The notes below the pieces were generated by a model. That model did no database searches, had not been told where the DNA came from, and was given only the letters and a program-made list of their open reading frames with translations. Positions 24,901-38,744 of a stretch of 64,000 nt of DNA are shown here, in pieces (the stretch's first letter is position 1; each line of letters opens with the position of its first letter). The DNA lies in assembly GCA_964030475.1 (NCBI GenBank), contig CAXIPT010000002.1, forward strand, positions 14,719,095-14,783,094, in the 5' to 3' direction. Made by a program: the position numbers and the translations under genes. Source of the DNA: Tethya wilhelma. Taxonomy: Eukaryota > Porifera > Demospongiae > Tethyida > Tethyidae.

Positions 24901-27900
24901 ATTGGTATTTGGCGGTTTTAGCGCAAAACAGCAGTTTTTAATGGTAAACCACACGATGGAAATCCGCAGTCCATTTTCACCTGGAATTTATTCGTAATAA
25001 TAGTAATTTTTGTTGCACACTGCACTGTATTACTGTACCAATGAAGGCACCGATGGTGCACAAGCCTCGGCACACTATAGTGCATTCATATAAAAAAACT
25101 AGGCCAAAGTTAGCTGCACAACTCTGTAATGAAGCAGAACAAGTAATTGACTCTGCATCAGTAGCGGCTTCGATACTTGCTGCGTGCTCGTCATGATTCA
25201 TATCTGTTCACTGTTGTCAGTATGTATATTTGTAGCAAGTGAACCAGATGAGCTATGCTTGGCAGCTATGCCATTCACTCATGAATAGATATTATCTCTG
25301 ATGCACTGGAATGCTCACCTGCTGTCAGATAGCTAGCTGGACTAAACATGATCAGTACTGAACCACTCAGCTTAGCTGAGCTGGCCACACTGAAAACTTT
25401 ATACATGCTAATACATCTATATGCTTACATAGCAAGCAGGCCAACTCCTGTCTGTCTTGACAAGCACCACTGCTACAACAACAGCAGCCAGCATGGCACA
25501 GATCATTTGAATTTCAACACTGATTCTAGAAAACGCACACCAGATTAATGGGCGTGGTCTCGAAGCTAAGCGCTCAAAGAAGCACAAAAGCCTCAAATCT
25601 CAGCAACCACCGCGTTTTGGAAAGCAAAAAATATATTTCTACAAGATCATTCAGATTAATGAACGTAAGTGTCGTCAATTTTATCGCTAGAGCTGTCTTT
25701 CTTGAGGTTTCGATTGAACAGACAGACGGACAAAACGACTACCGTAACCCTCTGCACGTGCTTCGCACGTGCCGAGGCTTAATCACAAAACTAGGCCTCA
25801 GTACCTTGTGGTTAAGGTAAAATGTTTTTGTTGTTTTTTTCTTAGATTGAAGACTCCACTTCATTGTGGTGTAGAAAGTGCACATGTGGATGTTGTTGAA
25901 GTTCTAATTAAACATGGAGCTAAAGTATGTATATACTATGTAAACAGTCAACTACCTCACAAGTGTGTCATCTACACCCTTCTAGGTGAACATAAAAGAT
26001 GGAGGTGGCAATACACCATTGCACAAGGCAGCTGAGCTTGGTCTGGTCCAAATATGTCGATTGTTGATTATCAATGGAGCTGATACTTCCATCAGAAATA
26101 ATAACAACACCACCCCTGTAGATGTGGCTACATCTGCTGTCAAAAAGACGATCCGAGATGAACCAATTAAAGGGAATTCTGATATTGAATCTCAGCTTCT
26201 TGAGAATGCCAAGAATGGTGACTTAGAAGTTGTAAAGGTGTGTGTACTAGCTAGATTATGAGCAAAGTTGTGTGTGTCGTATTTTTCGTTGTCCAGAGAG
26301 TGCTGAATTTTAGAAGATATACATTAATTTGCTTCCAATTACTACATGGTGTTACAAATTACCCGTACCAACTTGCTAGCAAAAGAAACTCGTGAATTGC
26401 CAACTTGTTAGCTGTGTCTCATGTACAGCATTAGAGAAGTATATTCATAGAAGGTAATCTTTTCCTCTTGCTATGCTTCTTTTGCGAAAGATTAACCTTC
26501 CAATAATGCATTTGACGATGCGACTGATAAGTTTCACTCATAAGCAGTTAGTCTAATTGTTGTTCTATCCAAGACTAGCATGATGAATACCATAATATTA
26601 TAGCAGGAAATTTTTTAAGGAGAAAATTTTTCGCACTTTTGTCTTGAATAGAAGTTTGTGGGGATAATTTTTATGGATAGCGACTCAGCAATGACGGTAT
26701 TTCTATGTTGAGATCCATGCCAGCTTTTCATCTTGTGGTGAACTCTTGGTGGTAGCTCATTTTCCTCTACGTAGCAGGTTTCCAGCTTCAGTCTGATGGT
26801 CAAAGTTAACTTTTCCAGGTGTATACACACAGAAATTTGTACGGGTGACAACCCCTATCTACAATAGATCTAATAAAATTTGTGGGAGGAAACTTTGTAG
26901 AATAAAACCAAACTGTGAAATCAGCAACCTGTCTCCCTCGAAAATTTCTCGCTATATGGTATAAGCTGTAGTTTTCTAGGCACCCGTATGAAAAGTGTTG
27001 CACGTGTTTACTGAAGCTAAAATGCCCCATTTCTTATAGTTTTTCAAAAATACTGGTTTTAGTAACAGTTCAGTATATAACACAACCTAGTTCCTGCTGA
27101 CTCAGAAATGTGCATTAATTTTACTAGGTCAAATTTAGCCAACTAAGCTGTACACAAACAAAATGTGTTTACAATAAGATTATGTGTATCCCCTATTACT
27201 GTATATCCACCAATATACATACGTTTTGTTATACTTTCGTATGCACATGTAGCGTTTGTGTACTCCTCACAATGTGAACTGTCGTGACATGCGAGGCCGC
27301 TACTCCACTCCTCTTCACTTTGCTGCTGGTTTCAATCGAGTGTCAACTGTGGAATATCTATTGCAGAATGGTGCTGATGTTCATGCCCGGGATAAAGGGT
27401 TAGTTTGCTCACCTAACATGAAGCAGAGTACTCCAGGAGTTATTTACCCTCAACATGTGAAACACACCAAAGAGTAGTCATTTTTTCTGTGTATGTATGT
27501 ATGTGTGTGTGTGTTCACTCTGTATCTAAAGACATACATGTCCAGCAATGCCAGTAGTAGTCCCAAGTGTTCAAATTAGAATATTCATAGCTACTAGGGC
27601 TGTAGGTCTAGGGCCAACAAGTCTCTTCAGTGCGTGTCATGCTAGAGCTAGATTTGCCCAGCATGTGCTAGCTATGTACTAGTTCTCTGTGATACTCATC
27701 AAACAGAACCATAAAGAGACTTAATACATGTAGAACTGACTCTGCTTGAATAACTGGCGAGACTACCAACTTGAATCATTATCTGTGAACTAGAAACAAT
27801 TACAAAGCAGTTTTCTGGAGCTAGTGAGTGCTGTAGATGTAGTAAACTTGCTTCTTTGTCTTGTATGCTGCTGCTCTTTAAAAAAGCGCACTCTCTATGC

Positions 27901-30900
27901 AAATTCTATGTTTTTGCTAATTACACCTTTGCTAGACCCTCTCTCTCTCTCTTTCTGCACATGCCTAGTAGAAGGAGGGTCTAGGCTTGCTAGACTAAGG
28001 TAGGGTATGCTGGAAATATCTATTATGAGAAGTTATAAGTACTGAATACAGTCGGTCCTTGAAATTTGTGTACATGTTGCTATCACTACTATTCAATTGC
28101 TATGCAGAGGGTTAGTCCCATTGCACAATGCTTGCTCCTATGGTCATTATGAAGTTGCTGAGCTGTTGTTGAAGTACAGTGCCAACGTGAATGCTGTTGA
28201 CCTCTGGAAATTCACACCATTACATGAAGCTGCTTCAAAAGGAAAAGTTGAGATATGCAAGTTGTTAATGCAGGTAAATCCCAACTGAGCTTGCAGTCTA
28301 TAACACAATGAATTGATCAGATGTCATGTTTGTTTCACAGCATGGTGCTGATGTGAGTCGTCGTAATCGAGACAATCTAACCCCATTGGATATGGTGAAG
28401 GGCCATGATAGTGACATTGCTGATTTGTTGAGAGGCGATGCAGCCTTGTTGGATGCAACTAAGAAAGGAGATCTGGATAGAGTTAAGAAACTGTTAACTG
28501 CTTCCAACATCAATTGCAGGGATGAACACGGAAGAAATTCCACTCCCTTACATCTAGCGTGTAAGATTATGGCAATAACCTTTGTTGCACACATGTATAT
28601 GTTGATGTTCTTGTTCTGTATGCTTTTTTCATGTATATAGCTGGTTACAACCATTTGGATGTAGTAGAGTATCTACTGGAGCACGGTGCTGATGTCAATG
28701 CTAAGGACAAAGGTGGACTCATACCACTTCATAATGCTTCATCATTTGGTGTAAGTATTTCAAATTTACAATCTAGTCTTGGTGGTTGTGAAGTGATGTG
28801 TATTGTATTCCAAACCTTTCAGCATGTAGACGTTTCAGCGTTGTTGATCAAGTTCAATAGCTCAGTGAATGCTACAGATCGTTGGAATTTCACTCCTCTA
28901 CATGAAGCTGCTCAAAAGGGTCGAACACAAGTGTGTGCTCTACTTATTCTGCATGGAGCTGATGTTACTGTAAGGAATCAAGAAGGGCAAACTCCATTTG
29001 ACCTCTCTTCTGTAAGCTGTGTTTGTATTTCATGTGGCTGGACAGGCAGTCATGACTGTTATACTTGCTATCCAGGCTGATGATGTCAAAGCATTGTTGA
29101 GTGATGCCAATGTAACCGATGGTGCACCTCCGATCAGCACTTCTACAAAGAACAAAGTGGCTTCTAAAGGTCTGACAGCTGCTGGAGCCTCTCTTCTTGA
29201 AAGTGAGGTAATGCCTGACTATCATGGCATTAGAAAGAGACTTGGAGATGGATCTGATAAACCATTCCAATATGACTCAGGTATATATGCAGTACCCTGC
29301 GTGCATGCTCATTTTCACAATATGTAATTCCTACTCCACATGTATCACGCAGGAAAGGCACCTTGGGAAGATACCACGATAGATGAATTTCTTTGTGGTA
29401 TTCAACTGGAACATTTATACCTTGAAACGTTTGACAAAGAGCACATCACTATGGATGTTCTTGTTGACATGAGCCATGATGACCTAGTGAGCATTGGTAT
29501 CACTGCATTTGGTCATAGACACAAGATCATTAAGAAGGTCCGAGAGCTAGTCCACACTGGAGAGGTAGAACCAGCAGAGCCAGTTGGTGTGACTTCAGCA
29601 AGGCACATGGGCACTCAACTGATAGAACTGTCTCCTTCTGACAAAGAGTTCATTGCTGTGTCTGAAGAGGTACGTAAAGGTCCATAGTTATCTTCATTAA
29701 CCCTTGGCGGATGTGTAGCATCTGCAGAGGATTATGGTAGTTGTTTCTGTCTGTTACTAAAGAACTGTCACTCTAGAGTCCAAATGGAAGGTAGTTACGT
29801 TAATGAATCAATATTATCTTGAAATTTTGATGTGCAGAATCTTGCAAATTGCTGCAGTTTCTGAGTTTAGATACGTGTGTGTTTTTGAGTGGCACAGAGC
29901 CTCAGTGCAGTCATACAGCATGCAAAACTAAACGTGCATGACATTGTGCATAAAAAGAAGACCATAAGTACTGAGACCCAAGTAAGCAGATTTGGTGTCA
30001 GCCTATACTGTAGTCTCGGTATCCCATGGTGTCTTGAAATAACTTCCATTGATCTGCACTCAAGGATGTCAGTACTGAGCTAAGGCTTTTTGTATCTTTC
30101 TGAGCACTTAGCTTCAAAACCACGCCTAGCAATTATGCCCTGTGTAGTGTGCATTATATAGAAATGCAGTAGAGCTCTGAAAGTTGGACTGGATTTGTGC
30201 TTGTGCTTGTGCTTGGCTCAGGTGCTGGAACAGGTAACACAACTGCTTGTAAGTCTTGTAAGTTAAATTTAGTGAGTGTATTAAAACACAAGGTGAACAC
30301 TTAGTAGAATTATACATGATAGTGGTTTATTCAAGAAGAGTCAGTGGTCTCACTACTAGCTCAGTGCGTACTCTTGGTCTTATTTTGTGCACAATGCCAT
30401 TCATGTTTAATTATGCGTTCTGGTGAAGTGCACCGAGGCTTATACACTATCATTGTTGCTCCAGTAATGATTATAGAGGCTGATAATAATTATCGTAACT
30501 CTTGTTTAAAATTCACGTTCAAAAACTTCAGATGCAGAATACTATTTGTGATCACCGAGATGATGGGAAAGCTGGTGGATGGTTCAAATCTTATGATGTT
30601 ATGAAGGTAATGTACACTGTATATGTATGTATACTGTATTGTTCTTATAACCCTGTATTACTGTTGTATTTGTCAATTTAGATTGAACGTGTAGTAAATC
30701 CAAAAATTTGGGAGAAGTATGTATACAGAAGGTGTGAAATAGCAGAAGCTAACAACAATCATAGCAATGAAAGGATGCTGTTTCATGGCTCTCCATTTGT
30801 TCCCTATATTATTCATAATGGCTTTGATGAAAGACACGCATACATTGGTGGCATGTTTGGAGCAGGGATCTACTTTGCTGAACATTCCTCCAAGAGCAAT

Positions 30901-31450
30901 CAATATGTGTATGGCATAGGAGGGGGCAGTGGATGCCCCAAGCACAAGGACAGATCTTGCTATATTTGTAACAGGTGATTCTATTGTAATAATGTTAATG
31001 CCGGCTTCTATCACAAAGTTTTTGTTGTATTTTTAGACAGCTATTGCTGTGTCGAGTTACTCTGGGTAAGCCTGTTGAACAATACAGTGCTATTAGGATA
31101 GCCCATGCTCCGCCTGGACATCATTCTGTTATTGGTCGTCCCAGTGATGGGGGTTTGGATTACCCTGAATATGTTGTCTACAGAGGAGAACAGGTCAGAC
31201 CAGTGGCTAAATAACTTGAGCACTACAAGTAGTTGTTCCATGCACTCAAGCTAGTCTGTTGAGTTACTGTTCAAGCTAGTCTGTTGCTGTCTGTTGTTCA
31301 AGCTAGTCTGTTGTGTTATACTGTTCATGTTTCATGAACAGTATACATGTTTGTCAATTGATCTTCATTCTACTATAGGCATACCCAGAGTTCCTGATCA
31401 CTTATCGTATAGTAAAGCAAGCTCCTGATGGTGCTGGTGTTAGTAAATAG
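18972..31450 (+). CDS. TNKS: Tankyrase, poly(ADP-ribose) polymerase with ankyrin clusters and SAM domain
   Basis: Twenty-two exons give 1,148 residues with every junction in phase: 18972-19140, 19694-19762, 19869-20024, 20636-20844, 20898-21059, 21131-21201, 21709-21824, 21884-22005, 22084-22175, 25846-25924, 25986-26237, 27253-27398, 28108-28273, 28341-28560, 28641-28750, 28823-29011, 29076-29280, 29353-29669, 30532-30606, 30682-30974, 31037-31193, 31379-31450. The order is ankyrin repeat clusters (many TPLHxAA and GADVxAxD motifs), a SAM domain in exon 18 ([10 protein letters not shown]), then the PARP catalytic domain with [26 protein letters not shown] and the CxxH...CYIC zinc site. Length and lack of an N-terminal HPS region match TNKS2. 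Tankyrases bind partners such as axin through the ankyrin clusters and PARylate them, acting in Wnt signalling, telomere and spindle functions. Confidence 0.96.
22510..24296. mobile_element. Large foldback transposon in tankyrase intron 9
   Basis: The left terminus CAGTCGTTAGGCCAGTGGTC (from 22,510) is inverted at the right (GACCGCTGGCCTAACGACTG-type, ending 24,296, with a few substitutions). Long inverted arms follow. About 23,198-23,560 pairs with about 23,880-24,262, including TCCACATAGGAGCGTCTGCT. A second element interrupts the left arm at 22,541-23,197, because the right arm reads straight across that point. No transposase frame was recognised. Confidence 0.75.
22566..23193. mobile_element. 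Nested foldback element
   Basis: This insertion lies within the left arm of the larger foldback. Its ends carry TGGGGCGAGCCTGAGCG and the reverse complement CGCTCAGGCTCGCCCCA. The exact boundaries are uncertain by about 25 bp. It must be younger than the host element. Confidence 0.6.
25010..25260 (-). repeat. Dispersed repeat, copy 2
   Basis: In reverse complement this part of tankyrase intron 9 carries the phrase AGTGTGCCGAGGCTTGTGCA followed by CCATCGGTGCCTT, closely matching 7,610-7,650. Boundaries are approximate. Confidence 0.45.
30190..30470 (+). repeat. Dispersed repeat, copy 3
   Basis: This part of tankyrase intron 18 shares TGCTTGGCTCAGGTG, CAGGTAA.ACAACTG and CACCGAGGCTTATACAC-like phrases with 7,277-7,790. 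It is more diverged than the other two copies. Confidence 0.4.
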
Positions 31451-31646
31451 TCATCCACAGCAAAAAAACTTTTTTTTTTCGTTTACCAGCAATTACTGTT
31501 ACTCATTAAATCTGATTGTGGTACGCATCCATTAATTTTTAGCAGGAATGGTATAATATTATATTATGTAAAAAACAACAAGATAATAATTGTTATAATA
31601 CATTATAGATATTATAGTAATATTATTAGTCTGTATATCTTTATTG
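31451..31646. other. Convergent 3' ends of tankyrase and vinculin
   Basis: Only 196 bp separate the two stop codons. The spacer is AT-rich and includes an ATTAAA near 31,505 that could serve tankyrase. Transcripts from the two strands probably overlap here. Confidence 0.5.
31640..31645 (-). terminator. AATAAA polyadenylation signal of the vinculin gene
   Basis: On the minus strand AATAAA begins one base after the vinculin stop codon (31,647-31,649). If used, the 3' UTR is only about 20-30 nt. Confidence 0.5.
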
Positions 31647-34600
31647 CTAACTGTGCTTTGTTGGGCTACGCATCACTGAAGGGTCTGGTTTAATGATGTC
31701 AACCACAGAAGGAGTAGAAATGCGGTTTCGGTTTAGCTTCCTCAGTCCTCTTGCACCCCTGGGAGCAGCAATTGACTCAAGTGTTCGTTGATGAGTCAGC
31801 TTTCGTTTCCAGCTCATGGCTAGATGAGCAGTTTCACTTCCTTCTTCCATTTCTCTTAAGCCCTAGAATATAATAATTATTATGACATAATTGCATGTGT
31901 TATTTATTGTCACCTAGCTATAGCAATAAAGCTATAGGTTACATGCATCAACCTGTATGGTTACCTTCATACACGCAGCTTCAGCAGCTTGTATTGTTTT
32001 GATCACAGCTTGGATCAAGTTTTGAGCATTTTTTACAAGCATTACATCAGCCTGTGTAGTTAAAAAGAATAGCAAAAAATTGATGACAATATTATTGTAC
32101 TGGCTTGGATACTCACTGAAGTATCATCAGGTGTGGACGCTTTTACAGATGCAATGATACTCAGTTGAGTGCTAAGAGTTGGTATCATCTCTGCACTGTC
32201 TTGCAGGTCAGTCTTGATTTTTTCATCTGTGCACTGCTCACTAATGAGATTTGCAAACCTCACTATTCCCTGTGCATTGGCTGCTATGGCTTTTGCTGTA
32301 TTGATCATTTCGGTTTTGGTCTGTAGCTCTCCACGGCCACGTGCATATTGAGCCATTTGCGACATTTGCTTTGACATCTTTTTTGCCACTAACACAATAG
32401 GGTTGTCCTCCAAGAACACACTAGTCACATCCATAAGAGACTGAGCAGCAACCTATACAATGTTACAGCCATGATGTGGCAATACTATTATGACAACAAA
32501 CTTACAGCAATTGACTGTGAAGAAGAATTGATTGGGTCATCATCAGAATGCATCAATACCCACGATGGCAGAGGAACAGTCATACTAATAGGTCTGTTCT
32601 TCCTTTGAGGTACTGGCTTCAATCCCAAATCAGCAGTAGTAGGTTCTCTATACTTCTGTTTTCTCCTTTGGAAATAATAAATCATGCATGGAGATAAAAG
32701 GCGGAGTGCATGAAGGGGTCTCGAAGTTGAATACACTCACTGTGGTGTTAATGCCTTTCGAACATCATACTCTATGCCATCATCATCAGGGTAATCCTCG
32801 GATAGTGCTTCAGTTGAAAAGGACTTGTGCTGTGGAGACCCAAATGAAGTAGCATGTGCCTGATGAAACAGCTTATCAAGAGCAGCTACAAAAAAGAATA
32901 CATATATTATACACAAGTTCACTCGTATAAGTTCATCAATGATATATAGAGGTTGTATTACCTAGTACTGGTTCCATATCGGCACTTGATATTTTACGAA
33001 GGTTAGCAAGTAGAAGTTGAACTTTAGATGACCACTGTCGACGAAGGTGATTGAAATGCTCTACCATCGCTGAACCAGGATCAGCTGCATATCATAGCAA
33101 TAATCATTATTAACACTTATCTCATGTTAAAATTACAATACTTACTTGACAGGGATCTCGCAGCTCCAATAGCATGGGGTGTCAATTTCTTGATAAAAGA
33201 AAGTGTTGTAGCAGCTTGTTCAATAGCATCTTCTCTATGCTGTAAATGATTAGTAGCTTCACGAAACAATTTATCAGTTATATCCAGCTGGTTCGTCAGA
33301 AAAGTAGATTTTGTGTTGAATTGGTCAAGCAAATGTTGTTTCGCTGGACCACTTGTTTTGCTAGCCTGTAGGGAAAGCTCAACCAAATAGTCTAATGGAG
33401 CTGAGACCTCTGCTGTAAGATCATCGATGTGAGCTGTCAGAAAATGAATCTGTGTGTTATATAAGAGTAGTGGTATCATCACAACAAACAAAACACCATC
33501 ACCAAAATATTCTTTATACACTCACTTGAGAGGACCACTTTCTTCTGAGCAACTCAGAATTTTCTTGTGATAGCGAGTTTCTTTCATCTGTACCATGTGC
33601 AGTCTCTTGAGCAATGATATTGGCACAGTCAATCAATTGAGTGCATAACTTTTGTACATGATCAGCTGCCACTCGCACAACTTGTACTTTATCTACATCT
33701 GTGCAGCTAATAACATACAGGTAGCATCACCAACTATAGTCCATAACGTCATAGTACAACTTACTCTTCAATTGATTCTTCAGCAATAGTATGTAGTGAT
33801 GAGGCAAATTGTCTGATAGCTCTTGTCCGCTCATCAAACAGTCCTGGATCACCAGATTTAGCAGAGATAAGTAGAGAATCAGCCGAGCTGCTTATTCCCA
33901 GGGTAATATCATCTACACCTTTCAGCAATACTTTCGCCTACATTGAAATTAAATATGAGACTCTGACTCTGAAAATCAGCAATCATCCTTGGACTAACAA
34001 TTTTACCTTTGATGCCCATTCATGAGATAGGACATCCAGTTTCTCGGCTTCTTCAGTTCCATTTGGTTTATTCTTGACGTCTTGGGCAGCATTTAGCAGC
34101 TTTGGTGTTAGTTTTGCTATTTCAGTCATGGATACTTTGACATGTGTTGTTTGTTGCTGTAATTCAGGATCAACAACAAGTTCTGACTCTACATCGCAAC
34201 CTATGCTTTCTTCTATTTCAACAGCTTCAATGGTCATGGTTGCTATGTCAACCATCCTTCGGGTTTGGGTGCTCACATGCTCCATCTAGAAAAAATGTAA
34301 TTATTATAATCAAGTGATTGGAAGGGGTTGACAATAGGGACTAACAACAATGTGATAAAAATCTGCACAGCAAGACTGAACACTCAATTAGCTACAGGCT
34401 CTCATGTGATATACATTTACTACAAATGTTAGCCTATATTAAATCCCACTATGTGGGTTAGCTAACATGATGATATTAAATTTTAGTCTTGAGTAACCAG
34501 ACCCCTTTCGCTCCACCTATATGGCTCCACAGGCTATGCAAGACTATATAGTGGCTCTATTATAAGCTAAATGCAACAAGAAAGTTGATGGGGAGCTACA

Positions 34601-37600
34601 TTTTGATTTCAGCACATTTATACCTGACGTTGTAGTCCAACACTAGTTTTAGCAGCATCTGTTAGCCTCTCTGCTGTCCTAGACCAAGGTTGATTAGCCT
34701 GCTGAAGGGCATCAACTAACTGTCCAACATGGCCTGCCCACTGATGTGTAATGACATCCAGCTCACCAACGGCCTTAGTTTCTTCTGGCTTTGCAACTAC
34801 TTGCTGTGCTTGTTCTACAATACGAGGTGTGAGTCGTTTTACTTCTTCAGACTTGACTCTCATAACTCTTAACCAACAAAAGAGCACAGTGATATCTGTT
34901 ACTACTACAATGATAAACAAATTCAACTCACTTGACCAATTTGCTATCCACTGGCAGTGTATTGGCAACAGATTCTGCTACCCCTGTTAGTTTGTCTGTG
35001 CTTATAGAGAAAGCTGAGGCTTGTGATGAAACATATGACCTGTCACCAGCTTTGGCAGCTGATACAAGTTTCTTTAGTGGTGAATCAGCAGTGCCTTCAA
35101 CTGTAGCAGGAGACAGCACTCTTGCAGCTGTAGTGGATCTATAAGAAGGTGAAGCAGGGGCAGCAGACACTTGCACCTTGGATGGAGAAGTAGGTGTGGT
35201 CCAGCTTGTGGTGCTGGATTCAAGACTTCCAACCATTTCAGATGGATGAGTCACACTTCCATGTGTAGCTGAAAGGATAATGACAAATAGACAGCCATCA
35301 ATTAAATGTGATAAGATAAGCACAGTTATATTCTTAAGGTGAGCATGCATAAGTGGCATCCACAGTACCATGATGGACAACTGGTCTGTCTGCAAAAGAA
35401 AGTTTATGTAACTCACCAAGAGTAGAGAGGTGATGGTAATCAACTTGTGAGGATTGGTCCTTCATGTCGTGTCTAGGTGTTTGTGTTTCTGCGACACTAC
35501 TGAAACTTTCACCAAACGAATCTTGATGAGGTGATGTCTACGATAATTATAAACACACACACACTCATTTTCACCCTTGAAAACATAAAACAGTTATCAC
35601 CTGTATCTGTTGGTGAGTCTTATCCAATACTCTACTGTTCCTTGATGAAGTTTCACCTTTAACACTAGCCCCCAGTGTACCAATATAACGTGATCGAGCA
35701 TTTAGTGCTCTCAGCTTCTTTCTCATCATCCTCTCCTGAGCACTTGTACTAGTCTCAAGCATAGGAGTTACATTTACAGATTGATCATCTTGTTGAGGAA
35801 TATCAATTCCACTACTTAACACATCCTGAATGTCCTGTATGCTTTCAAGGACCTCTTTCAGTGAAGCAACAAATTGCTCATGGGAACTGGAGCTTGATGG
35901 GTTACGTACCAGCTCATAGTTCAACATAAGAACTCTTGGAATAGCTGTAAAAGATAACTTCTGATAGCCACGTGCTAGACAAAAGTTTGTGACACTGAAG
36001 GTTTTAGCAACAACTGAAATACACATATGTGCATTTGATCAACTCTCATTGCAAATGTATTGTGGTCACATGATTGGAATGCATCTCAGTAAAGATAAAG
36101 GAATAAACAGTGCTGCTGAATGTAATGTGAAACAAGGCTAGATTTAGCTTCTCAAGGTATGCCACTCCCCTTTAGTGAAACTATGCCCATAAATAATATT
36201 TCTGGTCAGATGACGTTCAACCAATCATGCAGTTGAGCTAAAAGTAGTAAAGCATGAAAAAGTCTGCAATAAATGGATATTCCATACTTTAGCAGTGTCC
36301 GCCTACCTAGAAAGTTTTCTAGCTATAGTGTTTAGTGAAACATACTTCAAGGATCTTTTTTTTTTAAATCTGTTTGGTCTTTTGTCAGTGACAAAAGTAT
36401 ACTAATACTTCAAAGCACATTTTCCCTGGCAAAGTGTGTTCTAAGTAGTGCACTAGAATGGAACAAAAATAGTCTCAGCTTTGTAATAAATGCATGCCCA
36501 TTCATGAGCACACATTACAAATAACATGCATGCTAAATACCTTTTTCTAAACGATTTACAGCTAAGGAAAGAGTGGTCTTGTAAGTAGGATCCGAAGCAT
36601 TTTGAACAGCAGACTTTCCAACCTCCATTACTCTTTGTGCTTTAGCAGCAACACCTTGAACAATACTACTAAGTTCCAACCAACGAGAATTTTGAATGGC
36701 AATACGACACTTTTCCATGTCCTGCCGAATATTCTCCACTATATTTGACAAAACAATCATTTCTAGTTAAAGAAGTTCAACCTGAAAGTGAAGTAAACAA
36801 CTTACCAGAAATTGCCATGAAATCTTCGGGGTCAATAATGTCATCTATAGCTCCAGTTAATTGCTGCACCTTGTCTCCCCACTCATGCTTAAGAGAGTCA
36901 AGCTCTTCCTTCAGTGCTTTGTTTCTTGGGTTCTTGTTTACGTTCACAGCAGCAGAAACAACCCTTGGAGTGAGTTTATCAACATCACTGGCTAAAACCT
37001 TGATAGTTTGAACACCTGAAGAATGTCGTTAGATAGCCTAGTAATGTTATTCATTACATACCATAATAGACCCACAAGTATTTTGTACAACAGCAGATAT
37101 ATATAACCCAAGAAAACCTCACTTCCTAGATCCTTCCCTTTTAGGGTTCAAATGGATATGATGATTGGTGTTTTCACTTCACATTGATGAGTGAATTGTG
37201 CAGCCACTAATTTGTTACGCTATTGCACATAGCACCCTCTGATCCATTTTTAGTATAATATTTAGCAAACACTAAATGCATTTGAGCTGGCTACACTGAT
37301 CATAAAGTCTTGCCTTTGCTGGGTACTAGCCTCCACCCAAAAGGCTAAGATATGCTTACGTTTCACATCAGTTGAGCTTTGAGCTGCATAAGCTGCAACC
37401 TCACTCAGCCTACGTGAGTGCCTTCTGAACAATTCCACATGTTTCGTAAGAGCATCTTGATCCACCGAATCAGACTGGAAAAATTCATTACATAATAACA
37501 ACAATAATAATAATAACAATAATAATATGGCAAAATCTGCTTACTCGAGGACTAGCTGCATGAGCAGTGGTGAAATTGACAGGTGCAGTATGAGCTACTT

Positions 37601-38692
37601 TAACAAGAGATGTTATAGGAGCTGAAGTCTCCACAAATGTGTCTGTCACTTGATCCACAACTGCATCAGCTACCCACCGATCTAATTCTAGCAGCTTATT
37701 ACAGAGATGTTTAGCTGTTTCATCAAAGGCAGACTTTAAGTCTTCAGATTTAGGTTGGGCATAAATAGCTTCAAGCTCATTACCAAGCTCCTTGCGTAAG
37801 TGCACAACCTTTAATAACAAACACACTGATTATTAATAATACTTAAAGCAATATTTACATTTACTAACTTCTCCACATGTTTTGGATATAGGTCCTCTGT
37901 ATTGATCACGACTCACATGAGCCACTGCCTCTGAGTTTTGTATGATTGCATCAATGTGTTCATCCAACTCAGGACCAATAAAATATCTTTCACTACTAGC
38001 CAACTTTTGCTGGATTTGTAAAATATTTCCTGCCATGTTTTCAGTAGCCTTGGATTGATCATCTTCAAATGTTTTCACAGCTTGAATCATATCTCTGAGA
38101 GCAGATGACATTGTATCTGCTAGAGAATCCTTTGATTCCTACAGAACAACAGACAAACAGTGCAAGAGCTAAGATGAAGATGCTATGGACATGATTAGCT
38201 GCCAACAATTATAACAGGTACATTATATATGAATGTACATGGACAGAACCACCTAATAGCAAGGCTTGCCTTTGCTGGTGTACTGGAGGGATTCTTCACA
38301 TAATTCTTCATTGAAGCTGTGAAACTTGGTAGGCATTTCTTTAGTTTGTCCAAAGAAGCAAGCAGTCTTTGTTTTCGATAAGGATTTGTCAGCTCCTACA
38401 CAACACAAACGTCAGACTGCATTCAGGTTAATCATCTCTATTGCGTTACCTTCTGTCTCTTGTCCACAAGGTTCAAGAGTTGCGTCAATGACTCTGAAAG
38501 ACCCTGCAGCAACAACAATCTGTCATAGAGACAAACGAATTATTGTACATCATACTAATTACCCCATAACAGACAACAAGTCCTCTCATAGATTTAGCAC
38601 CCTGCACTAATCCCAATCTGTCTAACACCCAATCAATAGTATTGACTATCTTTTGCACTTCAGAGGCATCCCATACTAGAAGAATCTGCAAA

Positions 38693-38744
<52 letters not shown>

